A DNA stretch of 64,000 nucleotides from Ovis canadensis. Its lineage: Eukaryota > Chordata > Mammalia > Artiodactyla > Bovidae. The translations under genes and the position numbers were made by a program. Below the pieces are notes generated by a model, which saw only the letters and a program-made list of their open reading frames with translations, searched no databases and had not been told where the DNA came from. Below, in pieces: positions 1 to 10,713 of this stretch (positions are counted from its first letter, which is position 1; each line of letters starts with the position of its first letter). The stretch covers positions 14,052,501-14,116,500 of the forward strand of contig NC_091255.1 in the NCBI RefSeq assembly GCF_042477335.2, written 5' to 3'.

Positions 1-16
1 CTGCGGAGGCAGTCAG

Positions 17-537
17 CAGTGGCCTGCATAGGGACAGGGGCTCTGGCTGCAGCAGACCTGGGAGGCACAGTCTGTGGCCTAAGTTCTCTTAGAGGAGGTT
101 GCCATTAGCCCCACCATAGAGCCACTGAGCAGATGACCCACAAACTGGAGAACAATTATACAAAAGATGTTCTCGCATTATTACAAAAATTCTAAGATGC
201 ACAACAGATTTTCCAACGTGGGGATCTGGCAAAGAGACTGAGAACCGGCAGGGAATTTGACTTTGGAGGCCAGTGGGATTTGATTACAGAACTGCCACAG
301 GACTGGGGAAACAGACTCTTGGAGGGCACAAACAAAACCTTGTCTGCACCAGGACCAGGAGAAAGGAGCAATGACCCCACAAGAGACTGAACGAGAGTTG
401 CCTATGAGTATCCAGGAGTGTCCGGCAGAGGCATGAGTTGACAGTGGCCTGCTGTGGGGTCAGGAACACTGACAGCAACAGTCCTTGGAGCAACAATGGC
501 AGACTGGTGTAAGTCCTTTTGAAGGAGGTTGCCATTA
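17..537 (+). repeat. Two diverged monomers in the BovB 5' UTR
   Basis: The block cagtggcctgc (17-27) and the block ggaggttgccatta (94-107) recur in the same order at 442-452 and 524-537, an offset of about 425-430 bases. The 5' UTR of this BovB therefore seems built from at least two tandem monomers, the first of which may start left of the window. Matching is by eye and the intervening sequence is quite diverged. Confidence 0.6.
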
Positions 538-1104
538 CCTTATCCCTACAATAGTTTGGCCTTATGCCAAGCAACATGGAAGGAACACAATTCTGACCAT
601 CAACAGAAAATTGGATTAAAGATTTACTGAGCATGACCCAGCTGAACAAGACCCAGATTCCCCCACAACCAGTCCCTCCCATCAGGAAGCTTCCACAAGC
701 CTCTTATCCTTATCCATCAGAGGGCAGACAGAATGAAAAACGCAATCGCAGAAAACTAACCAAACTGATCACGTGGTTCATAGCCTTGTCTAACTCAGTA
801 AAACTATGAGCCATGCCGTGTAGAGCCACCCAAGACGGATGGGTCATGGTGGAGAGTTCGTGGTCCACTGGAGAAGGGAATGGCAAACCACTTCAGTGTT
901 CTTGCCTTGAGAGCCCCATGGACAGTAGAAAAGGCAAAAAGATGGGACACTGAAAGAGGAACTCCCCAGGTCTGTAGGTGCCCAATAGGCTACTGGAGAT
1001 CAGTGGAGAAATAACTCCAGAAAGAGTGAAGAGATGGAGGCAAAGTGAAAACAACCCCAGGCTGTGGATGTGACTGGTGATGGAAGGAAAGTGAGATGCT
1101 GTAA

Positions 1105-3123
1105 AGCGCAACATTGCATAGGAACATGGGATGTTAGGTCCATGAATCAAGGTAAATTGGAAGTGGTGTAACAGGAGACGGCAAGAGTGAACATTGACAT
1201 TTTAGGACTCAGCAAACTAAAATGGACGGGAATGGGTGAATTTAACTCAGATGACCATTATATCTACTACTGCGGGCAAGAATCCCTTAGAGGAAATGGA
1301 GTAGCCATCATAGCCAACAAAAGAGTCCAAAATGCAGTACTTGGATGCAATCTCAAAAACCACAGAGTGATTTCTGTTCATTTCCAAGGCAAACCATTCA
1401 GTATCACAGTAATCCAAGTCTATGCCCCAACCAGTAATGCTGAAGAAGCTGAAGTTGAATGGTCCTATGAAGACCTACAAGACCTTCTAGAACTAACACC
1501 CCAAATTATGTCTTTTTCATCACAGGGGACTGGAATGCAAAACTAGGAAGTCCAGAGATGCCTGGAGTAACAGGCAAGTTTACCCTTGGAATACAGAAGG
1601 AAACAGGGCAAAGGCTACCAGAGTTTTGCCAAGAGAACACACGGGTCATAGCAAACACCCTCTTCCAACAACACAAGAGACAACTCTACACAGGGACATC
1701 AGCAAATGGTCAATACTGAAATCAGATTAGTTATATTCTTTGTGGCCAAAGATGGACAAACTCTATACAGTCAGCAAAAACAATATCGGAAGCTGACTGT
1801 GGCTCAGATCATGAACTCCTCATTGCCAATTTCAGACTTAAATAGAAGAGAGTGGGGAAAATTATTAGACCATTCAGGTATGACCTAAATCAAATCCCTT
1901 ATGATTATACAGTGGAAGTGAGAAATAGATTCAAGGGATTAGATCTGATAGACAGAATGCCTGAAGAACTATGGACAGAGGTCTGTGACATTGCACAGGA
2001 GACAGGGATCAAGACCATCCCCAAAAAAAGAAATGCAAAAAGGCAAAATGGTTGTCTGAGGAGAACTTACAAATAGCTGAGAAAAGAAGGGAAGTGAAAA
2101 GCAAAGGAGAAAGGGAAAATATACCCATTTGAATGCAGAGTTCCAAAGAATAGCAAGAGATAAGAAAACCTTCCTCAGTGATCAATGCAAAGAAATAGAG
2201 GAAAACAATAGAATGGGAAAGACTAGAAATCTCTTCATGAAAATTAGAGATACCAAGGGAATATTTCATGCAAAGACAGATACAATATAGGACAGAAATA
2301 GTGTGGACCTAACAGAAGCAGAAGATATTAAGAAGAGGTGTCAAGAATACACAGAAGAACTGTACAAAAAAGATCTTCATGACCCAGATAACCATGATGG
2401 TGTGATCACTCACCTAGAGCCAGACATTCTGGAGTGTGAATTCAAGTGGGCCTTAGGAAGCATCACTATGAACAAAGCTAGTGGAGGTGATGGAATTATA
2501 GCTGAACTATTTCAAATCCTAAAAGTTGATATTAAAATGTTGCACTCAGTATGCCAGCAAATTTGGAAAACTCAGCAGTGGCCACAGGACTGGAAAAGGT
2601 TAGTTTTCATTCCAATCCCAAAGAAAGGCAGTGCCTAACAATGTGCAAACTACCACACAATTGCCCTCATCTCACATGCTAGAAAAGTAATACTCAAAAT
2701 TCTCTAAGTGAGGCTTCAACAGTATGTGAACTGAGGAGTTCCAGATGTTCAAGCTGGATTTAGGAAAGGCAGAGGAACCAGAGATCAAATTGCCAACATC
2801 CATTGGATCATAGAAAAAGCAGAAAAACATCTACTTCTTCTTTATTGATTATGCTAAAGCCTTTGACTGGGTGGATCACAACAAACTGGAAAATTCGTCA
2901 AGAGACGGCAATACCAGACCACATTACCTACCTCCTAAGAAACCTGTATGCAGGTCAATAAACAACAGTTAGAACCAGACATGGAGCAATGGACTGGCTC
3001 CAAATTGGGAAAGGAGTGCATCAGCATCAAGGCTGTTATATTGTCACCCTGCTTATTTAGCGTATATGCAGAGCACACCATGAGAAATGCCGGGCTGGAT
3101 GAATCACAAGCTGGAATCAGTAT
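1105..3123 (+). pseudogene. Decayed BovB endonuclease/reverse transcriptase ORF
   Basis: In an active BovB a single protein carries an N-terminal endonuclease that nicks DNA and a reverse transcriptase that copies the element RNA at the nick. Here the endonuclease survives as 119 open codons (1187-1546). The linker and RT survive as short open pieces in different frames (1706-1888, 1852-2076, 2303-2638). In the RT the FIDYAKAFD-like catalytic block is still readable near 2835-2875, but it follows stops at 2636-2638 and 2706-2708. The YADD block is absent because the copy ends before it. Compared with the copy at 56503-57926 this one is older and broken in many places. Confidence 0.88.
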
Positions 3124-3246
3124 TCCCCCTGGTGGTCTAGTGGTTAAAAATCCTGGTTTTCACCCAGGTTTAATTTCTGGGCAGGGAACTAAGATCTTGC
3201 TTCAAACCACTGCTCACTGCTCTGTCTCCAAGATCAGCAGAAGTTA
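3124..3246 (+). mobile_element. tRNA-Glu-derived SINE (CHR-like)
   Basis: The head resembles a tRNA-Glu gene. It has a box-A-like ggtctagtggtta and the anticodon-arm stem-loop cctggttttcacccagg with a UUC anticodon, followed by a degenerate T-arm (taatttctgggcaggg). The tail, aactaagatcttgcttc, is that of the cetartiodactyl CHR SINE group. The acceptor and T stems do not pair, so this is not a tRNA gene. It sits exactly at the point where the upstream BovB is lost. Confidence 0.7.
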
Positions 3247-5650
3247 AAAGTCTACGGCAGCAGGGGGTAGTCACAGTTCCATATGCTAGTCTTAGGTATG
3301 TGCTGACCCATGAGCCATTCTTGTCTGGTTCCTGGGTATCTACCTTGGTAGGGAATCCTGCCTTGTCCTTTGGAGCTTTGTTGGGGCCTCTACCCTGGCA
3401 TTCAGAGGTGAGTCCCTGCTCCCTGCAGCCATCTTATTTACCACCCCGATCATTTATTTCAGCCTCTGCATCCCCCTGGGGGTCCAGGAACTCTCAGATG
3501 TGGGCCCTGCATCAAACTGGAGTCCACAGGTCTCCACAAGTCGGACCTCCTGGAAACCCTCCTGAGCCCTGGTTCCGGCTACCCAGGGGCCAGGCTTACA
3601 GGAGCTCTGGGCCCACCTGGGCTAAGATATTTGCATTTCTCCAGGGGTGAGTCATCCTATATTCCCTAACTGGGTGTTTCTAACCCCTGCTAAATATCTT
3701 TGGTTCCATCCCACCCTCAACAACTGAGGTGTGACCTGGAGCTGACGAGCAGACACCCACACCTCATACTCCCTGCCCTGTTTTTTCTGTCTCTAAGCTC
3801 CCTTCTCAGACCTGCAAATCCATCTCCTCCCCTTCCTTCTGGGTGTGGCTTTCCCTTTACGTCCTGTCTTCTTTCTTTGCTACTCTGTAGTTTTCCTCTC
3901 CATCTCAGGGGCTATATAGCCAAAGGGATTTTGGGAAAGAGACACATTTATCAATATGAAAATACATTGAGATGTATTTCAAAAATATTACAGTGAGGGC
4001 TTAGGGCTTGGTGGTGGGAGAGAGGAATCCTCTGAACATGAAAAGCATGCTCCAAACTCTCTTCACCCTTCAGCTTCCTGTTCGCTCCCATGGAGACCAA
4101 CTCCTGCCCTGGCAAAGCAAAATCTGTCCTAAGAGAGAATGTCTCCTAAACCTTTCCCTCCTCCTTGCCCTTGCAAGCTTTCCTTTCTTCTCATCCTCCT
4201 TGTTTTTCTGTCATCTCCTCTCTATCTGGATTTGGTTTCCTGTATCGTTTGCTCTTGGGAGCTATCCCCTGGAAAGAGGCCCCTGAGTTAGCAGAGGGAG
4301 GTCTGCTTACTTTCTCCTCTTTGCTGAGGAAGCTGGCCTGATCCAGCTGCTCTGGCAACCACTTTTCCAAGGAGAGCCGCCAAGCACGTGGAGCCTCAGC
4401 ACAGGGAGCTGGGACAGCATCTCCTGATGGAAAAGTTATTCCAGTGGCTTCCTTCAGAACCACCTAGAAGGGCCAAGGCAGACCCCAGAGTTGCTCAACA
4501 GCCTGAGGTGCTCAGCAAGCAATCCCCAGTGGCCCCATCAACAGATCCCTTTGAATTTCAAAGGGAATTCATATCCTACAACCTATTCAGGGTCAGCGTC
4601 GCATTCTTGATAGCACTCCAAACACACTACATGCACACACATGGACACATCTCCCCTCCAGCTCTGTTGAAAAGCCTGGATTAATATAATGAAACTTCTT
4701 CTGCCTCATGAACTAAAATAACTCTGGCATCCCCTTCTGGATGGATTTTAATTAGGAAAGACACAGCATTTAAATTATGCTTATTACTTGCAGTTGCTTG
4801 TACAGGCTGTGCGCTTAGGAAAAGGCAATGGAAGTCATGTGAGCTGGAGTTTTTAATGGGATGGCTCTGGAAGGGGAAAAACAGGCCAAGAGCATTTTAA
4901 ATCTTTTCTTCCCTTGTAGTCAGCCTGGCTGAGAAAAGAAGTCCAGGTTTGGATATCACCATCGTCATCACTAATATTCCTTGAGTGCCTCCTCCATGTC
5001 AGAATCCCAGCTAATAAGAATTTTATATGCATTATCTTATTTAGTCAAAAGAATTAGAATTTGACCAACAGAATTGATTAGAAGCCGTTTCCAGGGGAAA
5101 CCAGGGACAAACCCTTAGCATGAATCAGGGATTCCTTTCCTCCCTGGAGCTGCCAGGTGCCTGTCACAGTATCTACTAAGAGGACATGTGTGATGAATCA
5201 ATCAGCAATAAATACATGACTGAATGTGGATGTGCTCAGGATGAATCAGATGCAGAAGAACCATGTGTGGGAATAGAGTTTATCATTCCCTGGGGCTGAG
5301 GCCTGGCCACAGACCTTGTTTTTGTGTAGACCAGAGAGGCAGTGTTTTATTCCATTAACTCCTCAGTGGATGGATAATGTGATGGTGGAGTTTAAAATTT
5401 GGAAGAACAGATAGAATTTCTCTCCCCTGCCTCTTTCCCCAAAAGATCTATTGGTATCTCACAGGGGATAAGCTTCCAGGCCACAATTATGATTTTAGGC
5501 AAATTGTTAATCTCACTTGATCCATTTCCTCAACTATAACGTGGCTGTCTGTGATGCTAACATCTACCTCAGGGAATTTTCTGAAGATAACGAAAGATCA
5601 GATGTGTCGCTGAGGAATGGGGGCACCAATATATTAAATGGTGTTACCAT
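3247..5650. other. Intergenic DNA, mostly unique
   Basis: No exon-like sequence or clear young repeat was seen. Pyrimidine-rich segments occur at 3700-3900 and 4150-4250. A weak MIR-like minus-strand remnant (cattatcttatttagtc) lies at about 4958-5045. Reading frames of about 100 codons here overlap on both strands and have no recognisable domain. Confidence 0.5.
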
Positions 5651-5738
5651 CATTACTTATTCAATCACCCAAAAAATATTTGATTATCTATTATGCATCC
5701 CCTATTCTAGATGCCTCTTCCTTTTTTCTTTCATTCTT

Positions 5739-6165
5739 CATGTATAAATGTGACAACTGGACCATAAAGAAGACTGAGCACCTAAGAATTGACGCTTTTG
5801 AACTATGGTGCTGGAGAAGACTCTTGACAGTTCCCTGGACTGCAAGGAGCTCCAACCAGTCAACCCTAAAGGAAATCAGCCCTGAATATTCATTGAAAAG
5901 ACTGATGTTGAAGTTGAAGCTCCAATATTTTGAGCACCTGATGCAAAGAGCCAACTCATTGGTAAAGACCTTGATGCTGGGAAAGATTGAGGGCAGGAGG
6001 AGAAGGGGATGACAGACGATAAGATAGCTGGATGGCATTACCTACTCAATGGACATGAGTCTGAAGAAACTCCAGGAAATGGTGAAGGACAGGGAAGCCT
6101 GGCGAGCTGTGGTTCAGGGGTTGCAAAGAGTCAGTCATGACTTACCGAGTCAACAATTCTATATG
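5739..6165 (+). mobile_element. BovB 3' fragment
   Basis: This is a 5'-truncated BovB starting at the codons for the conserved MYGCESW region and running through [10 protein letters not shown]-, LKLQYF- and [12 protein letters not shown]-type C-terminal sequence. It ends close to the usual BovB 3' terminus (agtcatgacttaccgagtc). Stops break the frame at 6010-6012 and beyond. Target-site duplications were not clear. Confidence 0.9.
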
Positions 6166-6398
6166 CTGGGGGCACAGCAGTGTATGGGATAGACAAGACT
6201 CATTAGTGGGGCAGGGGAGACAGACAATAAACAAATAAAGTAGGTAATTTCAGATTATAGCAAACATGAGAATAAAAGAAAACAGTGAAAAGGCTGTGAT
6301 GGAGTAGGGTAGGGAAACTTTAGTCAAAATCCTCAGGGAAGAACTCTAACAAAAATCGCCTGTTAAGCTGGGATCTGAATCAGAAGAGGAAGAAACCA

Positions 6399-6500
6399 GT
6401 ATATATATGCCTGACTCCTCCACTGTTCACCTGAAACCATCACAACATTTTTAATCAGCTATACCCCAATACAAAATAAGATAAATTTTAAAATAAAGAG
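6399..6500 (+). mobile_element. Short L1 3' tail with 13-bp TSD
   Basis: About 100 bases of L1 3' UTR (cagctataccccaatac) end in an A-rich tail. They are flanked by the direct repeat gaggaagaaacca at 6386-6398 and 6501-6513. This is a strongly 5'-truncated L1 insertion into the older repeat around it. Confidence 0.85.
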
Positions 6501-6838
6501 GAGGAAGAAACCATGTGACTGGTGAAGAGCAATTCAGTCGACAAAAACAGCACATGCAAAGGCCCTGAGGCAGAAAGGACACTACAGCAATGCAGAGACA
6601 GGAGGTCAATGAGCTTGGTGAGTAAGAAGCAGGGATTCCAGGAGAGAGCTGGACAGACAGACAGATGCCAGATCATGGGAGGACTGGGTAGAGAGTTTGG
6701 ATTGTTTTCTAAGTGCAGTGAAAATATTTGGAAAATTTTAGTAGAGGAGAGGTGTGTTCTGATTTACATTTTAAAAGATCCCTCTGGCTGCCACATGGAG
6801 AATGAATTAGAACAAGACAGATGTGGAAGTTAAGTGGA

Positions 6839-9275
6839 AGAGTCGAGGGCAGAAGTGATGGTAGCTGGACTGGGGGGCAGCAACACGATGGAAAAGCTTG
6901 GCTCCAGGCAGTAAGGACACTGAGGCTAGAGCCCAGCCTGCTACAGCACCTGCCCCTCTGGCCCACTGTGTGCCAATAGAAAAGTCCTGCTTTTCTTTGG
7001 TTTTAAGCAGATTTCCCATTTAATAGAGATTCCTGCAGAGCCAGGAGGTCCCTGGGAACTGCTAAGGTCTATACCTGAGGGAGATCTATGTGCCAATCGT
7101 GATAGGGATTGCTAAGCGTCTCTGCAGTTCACCCTCCTACAGTGCTGAAAGGGCTGGGACGCCCTGGGAAGGGTAGGAAAAGAGGGGCAAATGGGATCTT
7201 GGGGCTCCTGCAGAGTAGGGGGCTTCTCATCAAGAAAGCGCAGGTCTGAGGTTACAACCTGTTCCCATATAAGGGCAGCTAGTTTACTGGCAGCATGACA
7301 GAGACCATGTGGGGGTTGTTGGGGGGACAGCTGTGGGCGACGGTGGCCTCCGGTGCCGGCTGGGAGCACACCCTTCACTGAAGGGCTCTTCCTTTGCAGC
7401 ACTTCACATCCTCCTGAGATGAGGAGGAGCAGCTGCAATACTCTGGGGGGCCGTGTCTCTCAGTGCCCTGGGTTAAACGCCACCCTGAGTTTTAGACAGC
7501 GTAATTCTTTGTTCACGGGCCCTTCTCGCTCATGGGAGAGTAATCTCTCTGAAAGGTATCTTATTGACTTTTGTATCCTTGGACCATGGCGAAGGAACTG
7601 GTAGGCCACCAGCAAAAATGGCTGAAGAGTTACTCCTGGAAGCACAGAGCTGTCATTGTCTCAAGCTGGATGGTAAGAATTTGTAAATCTTAAGTCCAGG
7701 GATTCTCAGCCATTGTCTGTCACAGACTCTTGAGAAAACAATGACATCCATGGACCCTTTCCCCCCCAAATTTATGTATAAAATTTTTTTAATATGCAAT
7801 TTTTAAAAACAGATGGGGAATATGGAGGGCCAGAAAACAGAAATGACTTATCCAAAGCCACCAAACTTTTCTGTGCCGGTCATACCCAGAAGCCCAGATG
7901 TCTTGATCACCTACCCTGTGCACTCTGCCACACGTGGACTCTGCCACCGATGCCACCGGGAGGGTACAAAGATAACAATCAGAGCCATTCCAAGAACTGG
8001 CCCTGGGCAGAGTTCTCAGAATGCAGTTGATGCAGAGATAGGCTGCCTGGGGCTGCCTGATCACCTGGGCCTGTCCCGGGCAGGCCGGAGGAGCCCAGAG
8101 TCCAGAAAACAAGTGACTGCTCATTTGTCTCTGAAAGCAAGGCAACGATACCAGCTGTGTGTTCAGGAACCCAAACCTAATCATAACCCCCGATGAGCTC
8201 ATTTCAACCTCGGGGCACAAACACCTAGGAGCCCCAAAGCTCCACCCTTGCCTACAGGCTCATTTAAGAGGGAGTGGCCGAGCACAGCGGGGCTGGGGTG
8301 CCCCTCAGAGCCTGCCCCCTGCGTGGCTGAAGCGGGAAACACACGTCTGCCGGGCGTACCCCAACTCCCGCTTCCTGAGAAGGAGAAACAGCACGTGCTG
8401 GAAGCAATGAAGCCAGAAGAGAAGCGGCGGGGACGTGGGAAGACGAAGAGGGGACGGCTTCCCTTCCCTGGGGCTTTACAGCCTAAAAGCGCTGTCTTAA
8501 GGCCATGTCACAGACCCCCCAGCACAGGGTGTAATGACTGAGGAGACCTGGAGGGGGGGGAAAAAAAAAGACAGCTAGCTTCCCTCTGAGGACAGTCATT
8601 AAGCATCAGAGGTCCGGTCAAGCAGGACCCCACACCGAAGCCACCCCGGCCTCCCCGGCTGCACGCCCTGTGCCTCCCCGCGGAGGGCAGCTCGCCCGCG
8701 CAGGCCCTGCGGGCGGAGGAGGCCCCAGGCTGCAGCCCTCCCCTCCTGGAGCGGCTCCTCTGCCTCACCTTTCGCCAGCCCGCCAGGCTCCTGACAAACC
8801 CCATTCTGCCTTGTTCAGCTCAGATGTTACCCTTTCCATGTTGCTTTTATTCTTGGACCCACTCTTTCCTCTGCGGAAGATGAGGACGCCTAACATTTAT
8901 GCGCCTATTGTGTAGCCACCATGTGCGACATACAGTCGCTTGAGTCTCAGATCTAGGAATAGCTGGGCTTCTTCAGAACTCCTCTGCGTTTAGCTCGGCG
9001 CTCTGAGTCATAACTAACCATATTTCCTTTCTTTACCGCTTTGGATGCTGAGAATCTTAAAGCCGAATTTGTGCCCCCATCACTAGCAATTATATAGACT
9101 CTTAAGATGGGATCCAAAATTCTAAACTTGTCTCCTGTTTTACCTATCCTTGATTTTAAAATGTGTTATAAAAGAAAAGGTCATTATGTTAATTTTTATT
9201 TTGAGTAGGTAAATCCAAATCCTATCTGAAATGGGTCATGATACAAATAAAAAGTTAGAAGTATTATATATACGT
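6839..9275. other. Intergenic DNA, mostly unique
   Basis: No gene was recognised. The segment 8240-8780 is GC-rich, with the strongest CpG density at about 8620-8780. A G8A9 homopolymer run lies near 8553-8569. Several overlapping frames of 80-140 codons occur on both strands, as expected in GC-rich non-coding DNA. Confidence 0.5.
8620..8780. other. Small GC/CpG-rich islet
   Basis: A 160-bp stretch is rich in C, G and CpG (for example ccccgcggagggcagctcg) inside DNA of ordinary composition. No TATA box, splice donor or known first exon was recognised next to it. It could be an orphan CpG islet or an eroded old insertion. Confidence 0.4.
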
Positions 9276-9303
9276 TGTGTGTGTGTGTGTGTGTGTGTGT
9301 GTG
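9276..9303. repeat. (TG)14 microsatellite
   Basis: Fourteen perfect TG units follow a tatatacgt stretch. A pure dinucleotide run of this length is usually polymorphic between individuals. Confidence 0.97.
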
Positions 9304-9479
9304 GTTTGCATGATAATCTTGCAAGTTGCAAGGCAAGTGGAGCTCAAAGAATTTACATCACTTATTCAAGATAAAAGCTAGGTGTCAGATCAACATCTGA
9401 CTGATTTCAGATTTCAAGCCTTTGACAGTCAAAATTGCCTATACAGGCGGACTTGCTTATTTTGTATCAGGCTTTGTGC

Positions 9480-9660
9480 TGCTTATCCTCAGAATATTAT
9501 CTCATTTATCCTGACAACCATCCTACAAAACAGCCACAATGATTACAGACGTTTAAGAGATGAAGAAATTGAGGCTCAGAGAGATCAAATGTTTGTCCGA
9601 AGGTTCTCCGCATGCTAAGATTCAAATCCAAACGCCTGAGCTTGGAATCTCTGCACTTTT
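9480..9660 (-). repeat. MIR SINE remnant
   Basis: The segment reads as the reverse complement of MIR: attatctcatttatcctgac, then gatgaagaaattgaggctca, then a degraded tRNA-like head (ggttctccgcatgctaag). It is an old, diverged mammalian SINE. Confidence 0.75.
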
Positions 9661-9700
9661 TTCAGGTTCTTTAACTTACAATAGAGATAAACATATAAAA

Positions 9701-9913
9701 GGGCTTCCCAGGGGGCGCTAATGGTAAAGAACCTGCCTGCCAGTGCAGGAGACACAAGAGACGCAGATTCGATCCCTGGGTCGGGAAGATCCCCTGGAGG
9801 AGGGCTTGGCAACCTTCCTGCCTAGAGAATCCCATGGACAGAGGAGCCTGGAGGGCTACAGTCCATAAGGTCACAAACAGTCGGGCACGACTGAAGCGAC
9901 TTAGCACGCACGC
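9701..9913 (+). mobile_element. Bov-tA SINE with 12-bp TSD
   Basis: It has a tRNA-like head (gggcttccca to aacctgcctgccagtgcagg), a box-B-like gattcgatccctgggtcgg, then the BovA body (atcccatggacagaggagcc, gggcacgactgaagcgac). It is flanked by aaacatataaaa at 9689-9700 and 9914-9925. Confidence 0.95.
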
Positions 9914-10284
9914 AAACATATAAAACGCCAGACTCCTAATTGTTTGACTTATTTGGAATGCCCAACTGCCTGATTAAATCACAAAGGCTTATCCGCCGAC
10001 AAATCCTAGTGGAGAAATGGGTGTCTGGGTAGAAGTAGGTATTTCTGAGTTTCACAGTTCTTCATGGAGCAGATGGATCAGAAACACAAAGTCTGTGTGC
10101 GATACTGGATTTTAAATACCAGCCTGAGCACTGACAGAGGAAGATACCTCGCACCCAAGGGGTGGAAATGAAAGCCTTTGGAAAGGGCAGTGCTGCTCAC
10201 AGGCGCCATCTGGCAGTCGAGGTGAGAAATTGCTCCCAGAAAGAAACCCACACACAAAATGGAATTGCCCCAAAGTATGAAGTA

Positions 10285-10705
10285 GTCATGTATGGACCTG
10301 AGAGTTCGACCAGAAAGAAGGCTGAGTGCTGAAGAACTGATGTTATTGAACTGTGGTGCTGGAAAAGAGTCTAGAGAGTCCCTTGGATAGCAAGGAAATC
10401 CAACCAGTCAATCCTAGAGGAAATCAGTCCGGAATATTCATTGGAAGGACTGATGTTGAAGCTGAAACTCCAATACTTTGGCCACCTGATGGGAAGAACG
10501 GACTCATTGGGAAAAGACCCTGATGCTGGGAAAGATTGAAGGCAGGAGGAGAAGGGGACGACAGAGGATGAGACGGTTGGATGGCATCACCAACTCCATG
10601 GACATGAGTTTGAGCAAATTCTGGGACATAGTGAAGGACAGGGAGGCCTGGCATGATGCACTCCACGGGGTTGCAAAGAGTCGGACACGCCTGAGTAACT
10701 GAACA
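10285..10705 (+). mobile_element. BovB 3' fragment with 8-bp TSD
   Basis: This 5'-truncated BovB starts at the same region (gtcatgtatgg) as the copies at 5739 and 44668. It runs to the 3' terminus (gagtaactgaaca). The direct repeat atgaagta at 10277-10284 and 10706-10713 marks the target-site duplication. Confidence 0.93.
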
Positions 10706-10713
10706 ATGAAGTA

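Larger units (their letters stand above)
1..3123 (+). mobile_element. BovB (RTE) LINE, 5' portion, 3' end missing
   Basis: This is a sense-oriented BovB copy running in from the left edge. Bases 1 to about 1100 are the BovB 5' untranslated region, including the stretch around 790-860 that recurs inverted relative to its neighbour near 17000. From about 1105 the sequence reads as apurinic-type endonuclease (open at 1187-1546, with ILGLSKLKWTGMGEF and YAPTSNAEEAEVEW), then linker (1852-2076), then reverse transcriptase (open at 2303-2638, with KASGGDGI and VFIPIPKKG). Several frameshifts and stops make it non-functional. It stops within the AQAGI region of the RT at the border of a tRNA-derived SINE. 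The last kilobase of a BovB is not found downstream. This is an unusual state, since LINEs normally lose the 5' end. Confidence 0.93.
5655..6838 (+). repeat. Ancient mammal-wide repeat split by two insertions
   Basis: The order of motifs (ctattatgcatcccctattc, then cagacaataaacaaataaa, then gcaaaggccctgaggcag, then cctctggctgcc) is that of a common old mammalian interspersed repeat whose family I cannot name with certainty. It is interrupted by a BovB fragment (5739-6165) and an L1 3' tail (6399-6500), so it predates both. Related remnants lie at about 37850-38440 and 50200-50570. Confidence 0.5.

Noticed and set aside
3124-3190. A tRNA-Glu gene with UUC anticodon
   Set aside because: The anticodon arm is good, but the acceptor and T stems do not pair and the CHR SINE tail follows, so it is a SINE head.
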